Positions 54,908 through 62,794 of a stretch of 64,000 nucleotides of DNA are shown in pieces. The notes beneath the pieces were generated by a model. It searched no databases and was not told the DNA's origin. It was given only the letters and a program-made list of their open reading frames with translations. The position numbers and the translations under genes are program-made. The DNA comes from Marinicella marina. Its GTDB lineage: Bacteria > Pseudomonadota > Gammaproteobacteria > Xanthomonadales > Marinicellaceae. The DNA lies in contig NZ_JASJNC010000001.1 in NCBI RefSeq assembly GCF_030065545.1, forward strand, positions 62,001 through 126,000, in the 5' to 3' direction. Position 1 is the stretch's first letter; each line of letters starts with the position of its first letter.

Positions 54908-55330
54908 ATGAAAAATTTAATCTTTACCCTGGTTATCACCCTGAGTGTTTTCGCGACAACAAAAGCACAAGCAGAGGAATCACTGTACCAACAACTCGGT
55001 GGTGAACCCACTGTCGATGCCATCACCAAAAACCTGATTGACAGACTGCTTGTGAATCCCAAAATCAGCTTTTTATTTGAAGAAACTGACCGCGAAGACT
55101 TACACCTTAAAATTGTTGACCAAATTTGTATGGAGACCGGTGGGCCTTGTGAGTATGAGGGCTTAGACATGGTTGAAGCCCACAGTGGTATGGACATCAA
55201 ATATTCAGAATTTGATGTATTTGTGGAAGATTTTATCCTCGCCATGGAAGATGCCAAAGTACCTTTCAGACTTCAAAACAAAGTGTTGGCTATTTTTGCT
55301 CCGATGCGTGAGGACGTCACTTACGAATAA
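54908..55330 (+). CDS. Exported group 1 truncated haemoglobin
   Basis: A 140-residue 2-on-2 globin preceded by a signal peptide (MKNLIFTLVITLSVFATTKAQA). Globin features: L-Y-Q-Q-L-G-G-E-P-T-V, the proximal His in E-A-H-S-G-M-D-I, and F-D-V-F-V-E-D-F. A C-M-E-T-G-G-P-C pair precedes the heme pocket. Placement outside the cytoplasm and pairing with DUF3034 suggest oxygen, NO or heme handling in the periplasm, which is inference. The ATG at 54908 is preferred to a TTG at 54902. Confidence 0.9.
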   Translation: MKNLIFTLVITLSVFATTKAQAEESLYQQLGGEPTVDAITKNLIDRLLVNPKISFLFEETDREDLHLKIVDQICMETGGPCEYEGLDMVEAHSGMDIKYSEFDVFVEDFILAMEDAKVPFRLQNKVLAIFAPMREDVTYE

Positions 55331-55356
55331 CCCTTTTGGCATGATTGGCTTTGAAG

Positions 55357-55389
55357 CCTGCTGAGACAAAAATCCCAGCAGGTTTTTTT
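55357..55389 (+). terminator. Terminator after haemoglobin gene
   Basis: CCTGCTG (55357-55363) pairs with CAGCAGG (55376-55382) and is followed by seven T. The T run touches the stop codon of the convergent kinase gene. Confidence 0.9.
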
Positions 55390-57385
55390 AGTTGTTGAAT
55401 TTTATCTGCTTTAACTCACTCAGTACAGCTTGTACAGTCTGTGGTCTGTCTTTCGGTTGTTTGGCCAAGCATTTCAAAATCAATTGCTCTAAGCTTTTTG
55501 GCGCATCCGCCCATTGGGTAGAGATGGGGAGCGGTGTTTCACTGACGTGTTTCATCATCAAATCCTCATCATCGCTGCCATAAAAGGGCCGCTGGCCGAT
55601 GAACAACTCCATCAATAAAACCCCCAAAGCATAGATGTCGGTGCGTTCATCAGCGCCTTTGCCTAAGGCTTGTTCAGGCGCAATGTATGCCGCGGTGCCG
55701 CCGACCATGGCATTGGATTGTTTTTCACTGATGATGGAATCAATTGACGCAATACCAAAGTCCATCAGCTTAATCGATGAATCCAATTCAACGATGATGT
55801 TGGCAGGCTTTAAATCTTTGTGTACCACGCCAGCCTCATGCGCCGCTATCAATCCTGAACAGATATGAATCGCTGCGTGCTTGGCTGCAGCCGGGCGTAA
55901 TTTTTTAGCGAACCGCAGTATTTGTTCCAAGGTATAACCTTGCACAAACTCCATGGAGATATAAACATTTTGTTTCAGCTGACCAAAGTCATGAATCCTT
56001 ACCACATTGGGGTGTGAAATGCGGCGGGCTACTTTGATTTCATCTTTGAACTGAACGATGTCCGACTCACTGGCTTGCTGGGTTTTGAGCACCTTCAAAG
56101 CCACCACTTCTTCCAGCTCTTGGTCATAGGCTTGGAACACAGCACCCATGCCACCCACACCAATATTTTTTATCACTTCAAATCGCTGATTGATGACTTT
56201 TCCTGGTTCAATCAGGACTTTGGCTGGATTTTGCATGCGCTCAACTTCATGATGAGACTTCTTGCTCAATTCAACCAAATGTGATGCCAGCGCATCTCGC
56301 CCCCTCAGGTTTTGCACCAATTGATTGATGGACTCACTCAAGTCCGACATGTCTGCGCCGACATTTTTGGGGAATTTGGCGCTGTAATTGCCATAAGACA
56401 CCTGACGGGTTGCTGCTGAAATTTTATTCAGTGATGACAGTGATTGGTTAACAAAAAAGCGAGCAATAATCAGTGCCAAAATCACAATGCCCAGACCGGC
56501 AGCCAACAACAGGTTTCTGGTTTTAATAAAAGGCGCCATGGCTTCATTGACCGATACGCCATTGAAAATAAAGTATTCGGTGTCGCCTAATTCACTCAGT
56601 TCACTCAAGCGTGTGGCCAAGTTCAACTCACTCAAACTGAGGTTTTGTTGTCGAGTCAAATCATTGGCATCAATGGCATTTAACCTTTCTATCAAGTTGG
56701 CATTTTTATCCAGATCAAGGGTGGTGGCTAATGTGGTGTATTGGCCAGACTGTTCGGCCACTACGGCCACCTCAGTGCCAGAAAGTCGGGCTATGTCGTT
56801 GGCCAGAACATCATCAACCGCTAACCCTGTTAACAAAAATCCAATCAAATTTCTGCCTCTGGATAATGGCACCACCGCAGCTTGGTAAAGCTGTTTGGAG
56901 TCAGTCCAATATCCACTCACCGGCAGCAGTTGATCAATGGCGTTTTCCATCAATGGATCTTCAGCCAAATTTTTAGGCGCCGCCATGGCCTGATCGGATC
57001 GGGCTATTTGCTGACCATCGGCAGAGACAATGATGGCCACTTCAAAGCCATACTGTTGTTTCCTTTCCAACAATAAGTCGGCAATCGAGGCGATATCAGC
57101 CCGTTCATTGTTTTCCAAGTCAAAAATGGTTTGAGCCACATAGGCCACGAAGGCAGGGTCAGAGGCCACCACCATTGAAACCAGCTCTAACTGGCGTAGT
57201 TTCTGCTGATTAAACTCTTGCTGAATCAACTGGCTGCTGCTTAGTTTTTTCTCTATGCCCTCATTGGCAATTTGGTTACCGAAATACAAGGTGATAAAAA
57301 TAGAGACCGCCACCGTTAACAAAATCAAAAAGCCCGTAATGAGCATGAGTTTTGAACTTAATTTGATGCCTGATTGTTGTGCCAT
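55388..57385 (-). CDS. Membrane-spanning sensor Ser/Thr kinase with HAMP domain
   Basis: A 665-residue protein: membrane helix near residues 13-36, an external sensor region (about 37-295) with Cache-like features, a second helix (about 298-322), HAMP linker, and a C-terminal Hanks-type kinase (about 400-660) with G-V-G-G-M-G-A-V, H-K-D-L-K-P-A-N and D-F-G-I-A. This is the topology of a histidine kinase or chemoreceptor but with a Ser/Thr kinase output. The ATG at 57385 avoids overlap with the upstream lipoprotein gene; an in-frame ATG at 57424 lies inside it. It is probably co-transcribed with that gene. Confidence 0.92.
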   Translation of the reverse strand: MAQQSGIKLSSKLMLITGFLILLTVAVSIFITLYFGNQIANEGIEKKLSSSQLIQQEFNQQKLRQLELVSMVVASDPAFVAYVAQTIFDLENNERADIASIADLLLERKQQYGFEVAIIVSADGQQIARSDQAMAAPKNLAEDPLMENAIDQLLPVSGYWTDSKQLYQAAVVPLSRGRNLIGFLLTGLAVDDVLANDIARLSGTEVAVVAEQSGQYTTLATTLDLDKNANLIERLNAIDANDLTRQQNLSLSELNLATRLSELSELGDTEYFIFNGVSVNEAMAPFIKTRNLLLAAGLGIVILALIIARFFVNQSLSSLNKISAATRQVSYGNYSAKFPKNVGADMSDLSESINQLVQNLRGRDALASHLVELSKKSHHEVERMQNPAKVLIEPGKVINQRFEVIKNIGVGGMGAVFQAYDQELEEVVALKVLKTQQASESDIVQFKDEIKVARRISHPNVVRIHDFGQLKQNVYISMEFVQGYTLEQILRFAKKLRPAAAKHAAIHICSGLIAAHEAGVVHKDLKPANIIVELDSSIKLMDFGIASIDSIISEKQSNAMVGGTAAYIAPEQALGKGADERTDIYALGVLLMELFIGQRPFYGSDDEDLMMKHVSETPLPISTQWADAPKSLEQLILKCLAKQPKDRPQTVQAVLSELKQIKFNN

Positions 57386-57392
57386 ATGCTGA

Positions 57393-58454
57393 TTAATCTC
57401 TGGTTGGGCGGTAAGATTTACCAAATTTGTTGGTGTGCTTGGGTACTTTGGGCCGCGTGATTGTTAATTCTTGTTGCAAGGCAGTTAAGTCCATGCCATC
57501 GTTTAAGTTAATTGTTTTGATGTTGCCTCTGGGGTGCCATATTTTCAATTCACCATCCAAACTGGGCAAGCCACCAAGGTCAAAGCGGCCGGATTCATCA
57601 ACGCGAGTGAAGTATGGCGTGTCCAATACCAATATATCAGCTTGCATCGAATGATGAACGTTGCAGTGGACATAAATCACCCCCGGCTGGTCGAAGGTGA
57701 CGTTTTTGGTGGTACCAGCTGAATACAAACCCAAATCAAACTCGCTTTCAGGGGTGACTGAAAAAACATTGTGTAAAATACGGTCCATGTTGGGAAAACT
57801 GACTTCACTGCCAACCGTAACAGCCAACACATTGGGTTCAAAACGCTTGTTTTGGGTACTGATGATTGCATCGGTGGGACTTAGATCAATGCCTTGTTTG
57901 TTATTGGGCTCGAAGTAAACGATGGTATTACTCACTTCGGCATTTTGTCGCCGCAATTCGGACTGATCCAATTTAACCTCGCCAGATAAATTCATACTTG
58001 TTACTGATTCAGGCTTGGGTTCAGGCTTGGTTTCAGGCTTGGTTTCAGGCTTGGGTTCAGGCTTGGGTTCAGGCTTAGGTTCAGGCTTCGGTTCAGGCTT
58101 CGGTTCAGGCTTAGGTTCAGGCTTGGGTTCAGGCTTAGGTTCAGGCTTGGGTTCAGGCTTGGGTTCAGGCTTAGGTTCAGGCTTAGGTTCAGGCTTAGGT
58201 TCGGGCTTCGGTTCAGGCTTCGGTTCGGGCTTGGGTTCGGGCTTGGGTTCGGGCTTGGGTTCAGGCTTCGGTTCGGGCTTGGGTTCGGGCTTCGGTTCGG
58301 GCTTGGGTTCAGGCTTCGGTTCGGGCTTGGGTTCAAACGATTGACTTTTTTCAGGGTCAGATGGTTTAACCATTGGGTCATTACTTTGTGGGGCGCAAGC
58401 ACTCAGCAATCCGAGACACAAAAGGGTGATTGCAATTGTTTTTACTCTATTCAT
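57393..58454 (-). CDS. Cupredoxin-domain lipoprotein with Glu-Pro-Lys-Pro repeat
   Basis: A 353-residue lipoprotein (L-G-L-L-S-A-C) whose first third is a rod of E-P-K-P repeats from about residue 40 to 150, followed by a blue-copper domain. The copper ligands are visible as L-H-N-V-F-S, then [10 protein letters not shown] (Cys, His and Met), a type 1 copper site. The rod would hold the cupredoxin away from the membrane. The start at 58454 gives a proper lipoprotein signal; the frame extends to 58607. It lies 7 bp before the sensor kinase gene. Confidence 0.88.
   Translation of the reverse strand: MNRVKTIAITLLCLGLLSACAPQSNDPMVKPSDPEKSQSFEPKPEPKPEPKPEPKPEPKPEPKPEPKPEPKPEPKPEPKPEPKPEPKPEPKPEPKPEPKPEPKPEPKPEPKPEPKPEPKPEPKPEPKPEPKPEPKPETKPETKPEPKPESVTSMNLSGEVKLDQSELRRQNAEVSNTIVYFEPNNKQGIDLSPTDAIISTQNKRFEPNVLAVTVGSEVSFPNMDRILHNVFSVTPESEFDLGLYSAGTTKNVTFDQPGVIYVHCNVHHSMQADILVLDTPYFTRVDESGRFDLGGLPSLDGELKIWHPRGNIKTINLNDGMDLTALQQELTITRPKVPKHTNKFGKSYRPTRD
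58009..58332 (-). repeat. 27 tandem copies of a 12-bp unit encoding E-P-K-P
   Basis: The unit TCAGGCTTGGGT (plus strand) recurs without interruption with point variants (TCGGGC, GCTTCG, GCTTAG, GCTTGGTT). Being a multiple of three, copy-number changes keep the frame and would alter rod length only. Plus-strand frames over the same bases (Gly/Leu/Ser repeats) are artefacts. Confidence 0.95.
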
Positions 58455-58713
58455 AATCAATGCTTCAATTCTAAAGTTTTGTTTCATCCAGCCTGTTGCT
58501 TTGATACCATTCTTTTCTTCCATCCAAGCCACAAGGCACACACCTTTAAGTATATAGGAACTGATGTCAATTTTATAAGTATTCTGCTTGATGCAAGCAC
58601 ATTTCAACGAACAATGACACGCACAAGCTCCTGATTTAAGTCATTCAAACCCTGCTGTGTGCCAGTGACTTCTGTCTCAGGCCAAACCACCTGTAATTGG
58701 TTATAATGTCCTG

Positions 58714-60174
58714 ATGAAACTGAACAGCAAATCTCTGTTATTGACTGTTTTCACCTTGCTGGGCTTGTTTGCTGTGGTTTTGGTGATGGTTTTGACAGAG
58801 AAAATATTGGCCATATGGCAATACCTACAACAAGCACCGGCTTGGGTCAGTGTTTTGTATGCCAGCGCCATCATTGTGGTTGCAACCCTTCCTGTGCTGT
58901 TGTTTTTAAAAATCACCCGACCAAAATCACCCAACGAACCCCAAGTTAAAATCATTGACGAATCGAGTCTTGAAGCTGCCATCATTAAGGAACAACGGCG
59001 CGGTGTGGACACTTCCGCCGCCGATGCTGAAATCAAAGAACTGCATGAACGACGCGGCAGTGGCCAGTTTCATATCAGCCTGTTTGGCAGCGCCTCTACC
59101 GGTAAATCCAGTTTGATCCATGCGCTGATACCCGAAGCGCGGGTAAAAACCGATGTGGTTAAAGGCACCACCATACGAGCCGAACACCATACTTATGGCC
59201 AACTGGAAATCACCGACCTACCCGGCTTTGATGCCGTTGATCAAGCCGAGCTTTCACAGTTGGCCTTGGAGGAATCTCAGCGTGCGCATGTGGTGGTATT
59301 TTTATTGAACACCGATTTAGCGCGCAGTGAAATGGTGTTGTTTGAAAAGCTCAATCAACTGAATAAGCCCATGGTTTTGGCTTTGAATAAAGTGGACGTT
59401 TATTCAAATGAACAAGTGCAACAAATCAGCGCAGCGATTACTGCCAAAACACAACAACAATTCCCTGTGGTGATGATTAATACCGGCGGCTTTAGGGAGG
59501 TCATCACCCGCCATGCTGATGGCTCTGAAAGTCAAAGCACAGAACCGAAGCAGCCAGAAATAAAACCCCTGTTAGATGCCATCGAGACCGTGATCAGTGA
59601 CAACCCCGAAGCCTTGCACCGCTTTCGTGATGCCGGTATTTTGCTGTTAGCAGAGAACAAACTCAATCAGGCCAGCAGCGAATTCAATCAAAACTTGGCA
59701 GAGGAGACCATCGAGCGCCACACCAAAAGAGCCATTGTTGGTGCATTGGCCTCTGTTGCACCAGGATCAGATCTGGTGATTCAGGGCACCATTGGCACCC
59801 AACTGGTCAGAGAGTTATGTCAACTCTACGATGTGCCAGTGAATCAATTACAAGTGGATCAAGTGCTTAAATCCACCGGCGGTAAACTGCGCACCTCGAC
59901 ATCATTGGTACTGGCAGTGGCCGGTAATGCACTGAAAGCCTTCCCTGGGGTCGGCACCGCAGCAGGTGGTATCATGCACGCAGTGGCCTATGGCTTGATT
60001 TTTAATTCACTCGGTAAAGCGGTCATGACCAGTGTCCAAAGTGAGGGCCGCCTGAATACCGAATTAACCCAACAAACCTTCGAGGAAAACTTACTTGGAT
60101 CATCCAAAGAACTGGCTAAAGACTTGGCGAAAATGGCGCTCAAACTCAGTCAACAAAAAAAACACAAAGCCTGA
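58714..60174 (+). CDS. Membrane-associated Era-like GTPase 1
   Basis: A 486-residue protein: two N-terminal membrane helices (residues about 5-25 and 45-67), a GTPase domain with G1 G-S-A-S-T-G-K-S-S, G3 D-L-P-G and G4 N-K-V-D, and a C-terminal helical region with hydrophobic segments (DUF697-like). Its last 80 bp overlap the next GTPase gene, so both are probably made together. Substrate process unknown; similar GTPases act on membranes or ribosomes. Confidence 0.88.
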   Translation: MKLNSKSLLLTVFTLLGLFAVVLVMVLTEKILAIWQYLQQAPAWVSVLYASAIIVVATLPVLLFLKITRPKSPNEPQVKIIDESSLEAAIIKEQRRGVDTSAADAEIKELHERRGSGQFHISLFGSASTGKSSLIHALIPEARVKTDVVKGTTIRAEHHTYGQLEITDLPGFDAVDQAELSQLALEESQRAHVVVFLLNTDLARSEMVLFEKLNQLNKPMVLALNKVDVYSNEQVQQISAAITAKTQQQFPVVMINTGGFREVITRHADGSESQSTEPKQPEIKPLLDAIETVISDNPEALHRFRDAGILLLAENKLNQASSEFNQNLAEETIERHTKRAIVGALASVAPGSDLVIQGTIGTQLVRELCQLYDVPVNQLQVDQVLKSTGGKLRTSTSLVLAVAGNALKAFPGVGTAAGGIMHAVAYGLIFNSLGKAVMTSVQSEGRLNTELTQQTFEENLLGSSKELAKDLAKMALKLSQQKKHKA

Positions 60175-61492
60175 AGCTGAAGATCAAATAACAGCTGCAT
60201 CTGAATTACCAGATGTCGGTGCACCAACGGTCAATGAACAGGCTTTAAGCAGCCTGCGTCAGTTGTTGGATGACCCAAAAATTCCGGCCACAGTCAGGAA
60301 CCAATTGCAGGATGAATACCAAAACATCCAGCGACTGATTGATAAATTAGAAAATGAACAAATTCACATCGTGGCTTTTGGTAAGGTCAGCACCGGTAAA
60401 TCCTCACTGTTAAATGCCATCAGCGGTGAGGCGCATTTCACTGTCAGCCCGCTGCATGGTGAAACCAAGCACACCAACCACCTGGACTGGCCCAGTTACC
60501 AACAACAATCAGTGGTGCTGATTGACACCCCTGGCACCGATGAATTCAATGGTGAAGAACGTGAACTGATGGCCCAACAAGCAGCCAATCAGGCCGATGT
60601 GATTTTGTTCGTGCTGGATGGTGATTTGAGTGCATCACAGAAACAACAGTTGGAAATCATTGCCCAACCCAACAAACCCATCATTGTGGTGCTTAACAAA
60701 GCCGATTTATACACCCACGATGAATTGCAGCGACTCAAAGCATCCATAACAGCCAAAACCCAGCACATCAACAGCCAACTTGTGGCCGTGTCAGCCGATC
60801 CCAGGGAACGCACTTTGATTGTTGAAATGGCCGATGGTACTCGCCAAGAAAAAGTCGAGTCACCACCAGCCCACATTGATGCACTGAAACAACTGATCTG
60901 GGAATTATTAGACAAAGAAGGTAAGACCCTGACCGCCTTGAATGCCTCCCTGTTTGCTGGTGAAGTGTCTGAAAACATAGCCCGCAAGGTCATCGAAGTG
61001 CGCAAAACCGCTGGGCAGAAAATCATTCGCACTTACTGCATGGCCAAAGGTGTGGGGGTGGCATTTAACCCCATACCTGTGGCAGATTTGTTGTTTGCTG
61101 CGGGCTTGGATGTGGCCATGATCAGGCAACTGTCCAAGTTATATGGTTTGTCTTTGGGTAAAGTAGAGGCGACCAAACTGACCACCACCATCATGGCTCA
61201 ACTGGCTGTTTTGATGGGTGCGGTTTGGGGCGTCAACCTGCTTTCATCGGCGATGAAAACCGTCAGCGCCGGCCTCTCCACCACGCTTACTGCCACTGCG
61301 CAAGGATCACTGGCCTATTATGCCACCTATTTGGTGGGCCAAATAGCCGAATATTATTTCATCCAAGGCAATTCTTGGGGCAAAGCCGGTCCCAAAACAG
61401 TGGCTAAAAACATCGTGAAGAACTTGGACAGGAATTCAATCCTGTTGGAGGCACGTGAGCAGATATTAAAAACTTTGAATCGTAAAAATTAA
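60095..61492 (+). CDS. Membrane-associated Era-like GTPase 2
   Basis: A 465-residue GTPase with G1 G-K-V-S-T-G-K-S-S, G3 D-T-P-G and G4 N-K-A-D, and a C-terminal hydrophobic helical part with a DUF697-like character. It is a diverged paralogue of the preceding protein. No ATG lies in frame near the N terminus; TTG at 60095, with GAGGA about 9 bp upstream, is the best start and places the first 80 bp inside the preceding gene. It converges with rnz, the stop codons overlapping by 4 bp. Confidence 0.82.
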   Translation: MDHPKNWLKTWRKWRSNSVNKKNTKPEAEDQITAASELPDVGAPTVNEQALSSLRQLLDDPKIPATVRNQLQDEYQNIQRLIDKLENEQIHIVAFGKVSTGKSSLLNAISGEAHFTVSPLHGETKHTNHLDWPSYQQQSVVLIDTPGTDEFNGEERELMAQQAANQADVILFVLDGDLSASQKQQLEIIAQPNKPIIVVLNKADLYTHDELQRLKASITAKTQHINSQLVAVSADPRERTLIVEMADGTRQEKVESPPAHIDALKQLIWELLDKEGKTLTALNASLFAGEVSENIARKVIEVRKTAGQKIIRTYCMAKGVGVAFNPIPVADLLFAAGLDVAMIRQLSKLYGLSLGKVEATKLTTTIMAQLAVLMGAVWGVNLLSSAMKTVSAGLSTTLTATAQGSLAYYATYLVGQIAEYYFIQGNSWGKAGPKTVAKNIVKNLDRNSILLEAREQILKTLNRKN

Positions 61493-62469
61493 TCATTAGC
61501 CCTCTGATCAACAAGACTCACATCGGCTGACTTATTCAGCATGAAACAGTCAAAATCATTGGCTAAAAACAATTGACCTTGGTAATGTGCTCTCGCTTCT
61601 TGTTCAATTTCAGAAATATTGGAACCCTGGCTATCACCGTATTGGTACCTGGCACTGAAATGCGTCAAAATCAGATTTTTTAGCTGTTGCTTTTGCGCAA
61701 ATTCAGCGACTTTTTCAGCTGAACTGTGTTGTGGTCCAGGACCAACCTTTTCAGCTATTTGTTGGGTGTAAGTTGCCTCATGAATCAACAAATCAGTGTC
61801 TGAGATGGTTTCAGTTAACAGCTCAGGCGTGTCATTGTCACCGCCAACAACCACTTTTCTTGGTTTTCTGGCAGGCAACCAATAATCGGAGGCTTGAATC
61901 TCCTGTCCATCATCAAGTTTGATGTTTTTGCCGGCCTGAATCTGACCCCACACCGGGCCTGGTGGTATCTCATCTGCTTTGAGTTTTTCGGCATTTAATG
62001 AACGTTCAATGCCTGACTCAGTAAAGCCATAGGCAAAAGAACGAACACGGTGCGAAAGCTCATGAGCATTGACACTGAAGTCACTCAGAGTGATTGACTC
62101 ATTCATTGATTCAACCGCAATGAAATCAATTTCGTAAGGCAAAAACGTGTCGCTTATGACTTGCGCTGTATCTATCAATTGTTTGATTGCAGCCGGTGCA
62201 ATTATTGTGATTGGCTGTGTTCTTCCAGCCATGGCAGCACTGGCCAACAGTCCAGGTAAACCGAAGCAGTGGTCGCCATGGACATGGGTAATCATGATTG
62301 CATCCAGATGATTTAAGGCCAGTTTGGTTTTTAATATTTGGTGTTGTGTTGCTTCACCACAATCCACCAAACACCATGCTTTTGTATCGCTCTTTTTTAT
62401 CACAATGCCAGAAACATTCCTGGTTTTTGTTGGGGTTCCAGATGAAGTACCTAAAAATATTATTTCCAT
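61489..62469 (-). CDS. rnz: Ribonuclease Z
   Basis: A 326-residue metallo-beta-lactamase-fold endonuclease that trims tRNA 3' ends. It has the zinc motif H-V-H-G-D-H, the typical opening I-I-F-L-G-T-S-S-G-T-P-T and the later L-I-H-E-A-T-Y and L-I-L-T-H-F-S-A-R-Y. Length slightly exceeds the usual 305 residues. Ends 4 bp inside the GTPase stop region. Confidence 0.94.
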   Translation of the reverse strand: MEIIFLGTSSGTPTKTRNVSGIVIKKSDTKAWCLVDCGEATQHQILKTKLALNHLDAIMITHVHGDHCFGLPGLLASAAMAGRTQPITIIAPAAIKQLIDTAQVISDTFLPYEIDFIAVESMNESITLSDFSVNAHELSHRVRSFAYGFTESGIERSLNAEKLKADEIPPGPVWGQIQAGKNIKLDDGQEIQASDYWLPARKPRKVVVGGDNDTPELLTETISDTDLLIHEATYTQQIAEKVGPGPQHSSAEKVAEFAQKQQLKNLILTHFSARYQYGDSQGSNISEIEQEARAHYQGQLFLANDFDCFMLNKSADVSLVDQRAND

Positions 62470-62506
62470 ACTTTTACAGGGGTGCGTTTATTCAATGAAT
62501 AAGCAA

Positions 62507-62722
62507 TTATTCCAATGGTGACTTCTTATTCAGTGCATTGATTCGTTTGGTTTCCTCGAAGTCCTTGGGATTATTGGCTTGGATGCGCTGCGATTTGGCG
62601 ATGTCTTGGATCGATTCATCGATGCTTTTGACTTGTTGGCTGATTTTATAGAAAAACGCGGCCATCAAAATAAACAGCGACAGCACCACAAATAACAGTG
62701 CCAATACATCAGGTTGGTTCAT
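62507..62722 (-). CDS. Small single-helix membrane protein (71 aa)
   Basis: One membrane helix (A-L-L-F-V-V-L-S-L-F-I-L-M-A-A-F-F) followed by a charged coiled segment ending K-K-S-P-L-E. GGAG five bp before the ATG at 62722 fixes the start over an in-frame GTG at 62728. It lies 37 bp upstream of the rnz start on the same strand, divergent from the ABC-F gene. No family recognised. Confidence 0.6.
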   Translation of the reverse strand: MNQPDVLALLFVVLSLFILMAAFFYKISQQVKSIDESIQDIAKSQRIQANNPKDFEETKRINALNKKSPLE

Positions 62723-62794
62723 ACGCACTCCGCATCAATTAAGCAATACACGATTATAATTGATTTTCACTGGTGACTCAGCCAGAATGTGCGC

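Noticed and set aside
58015-58344. Plus-strand Gly/Leu/Ser repeat frame
   Set aside because: Antisense artefact of the E-P-K-P repeat; no ribosome site, composition dictated by the 12-bp unit.
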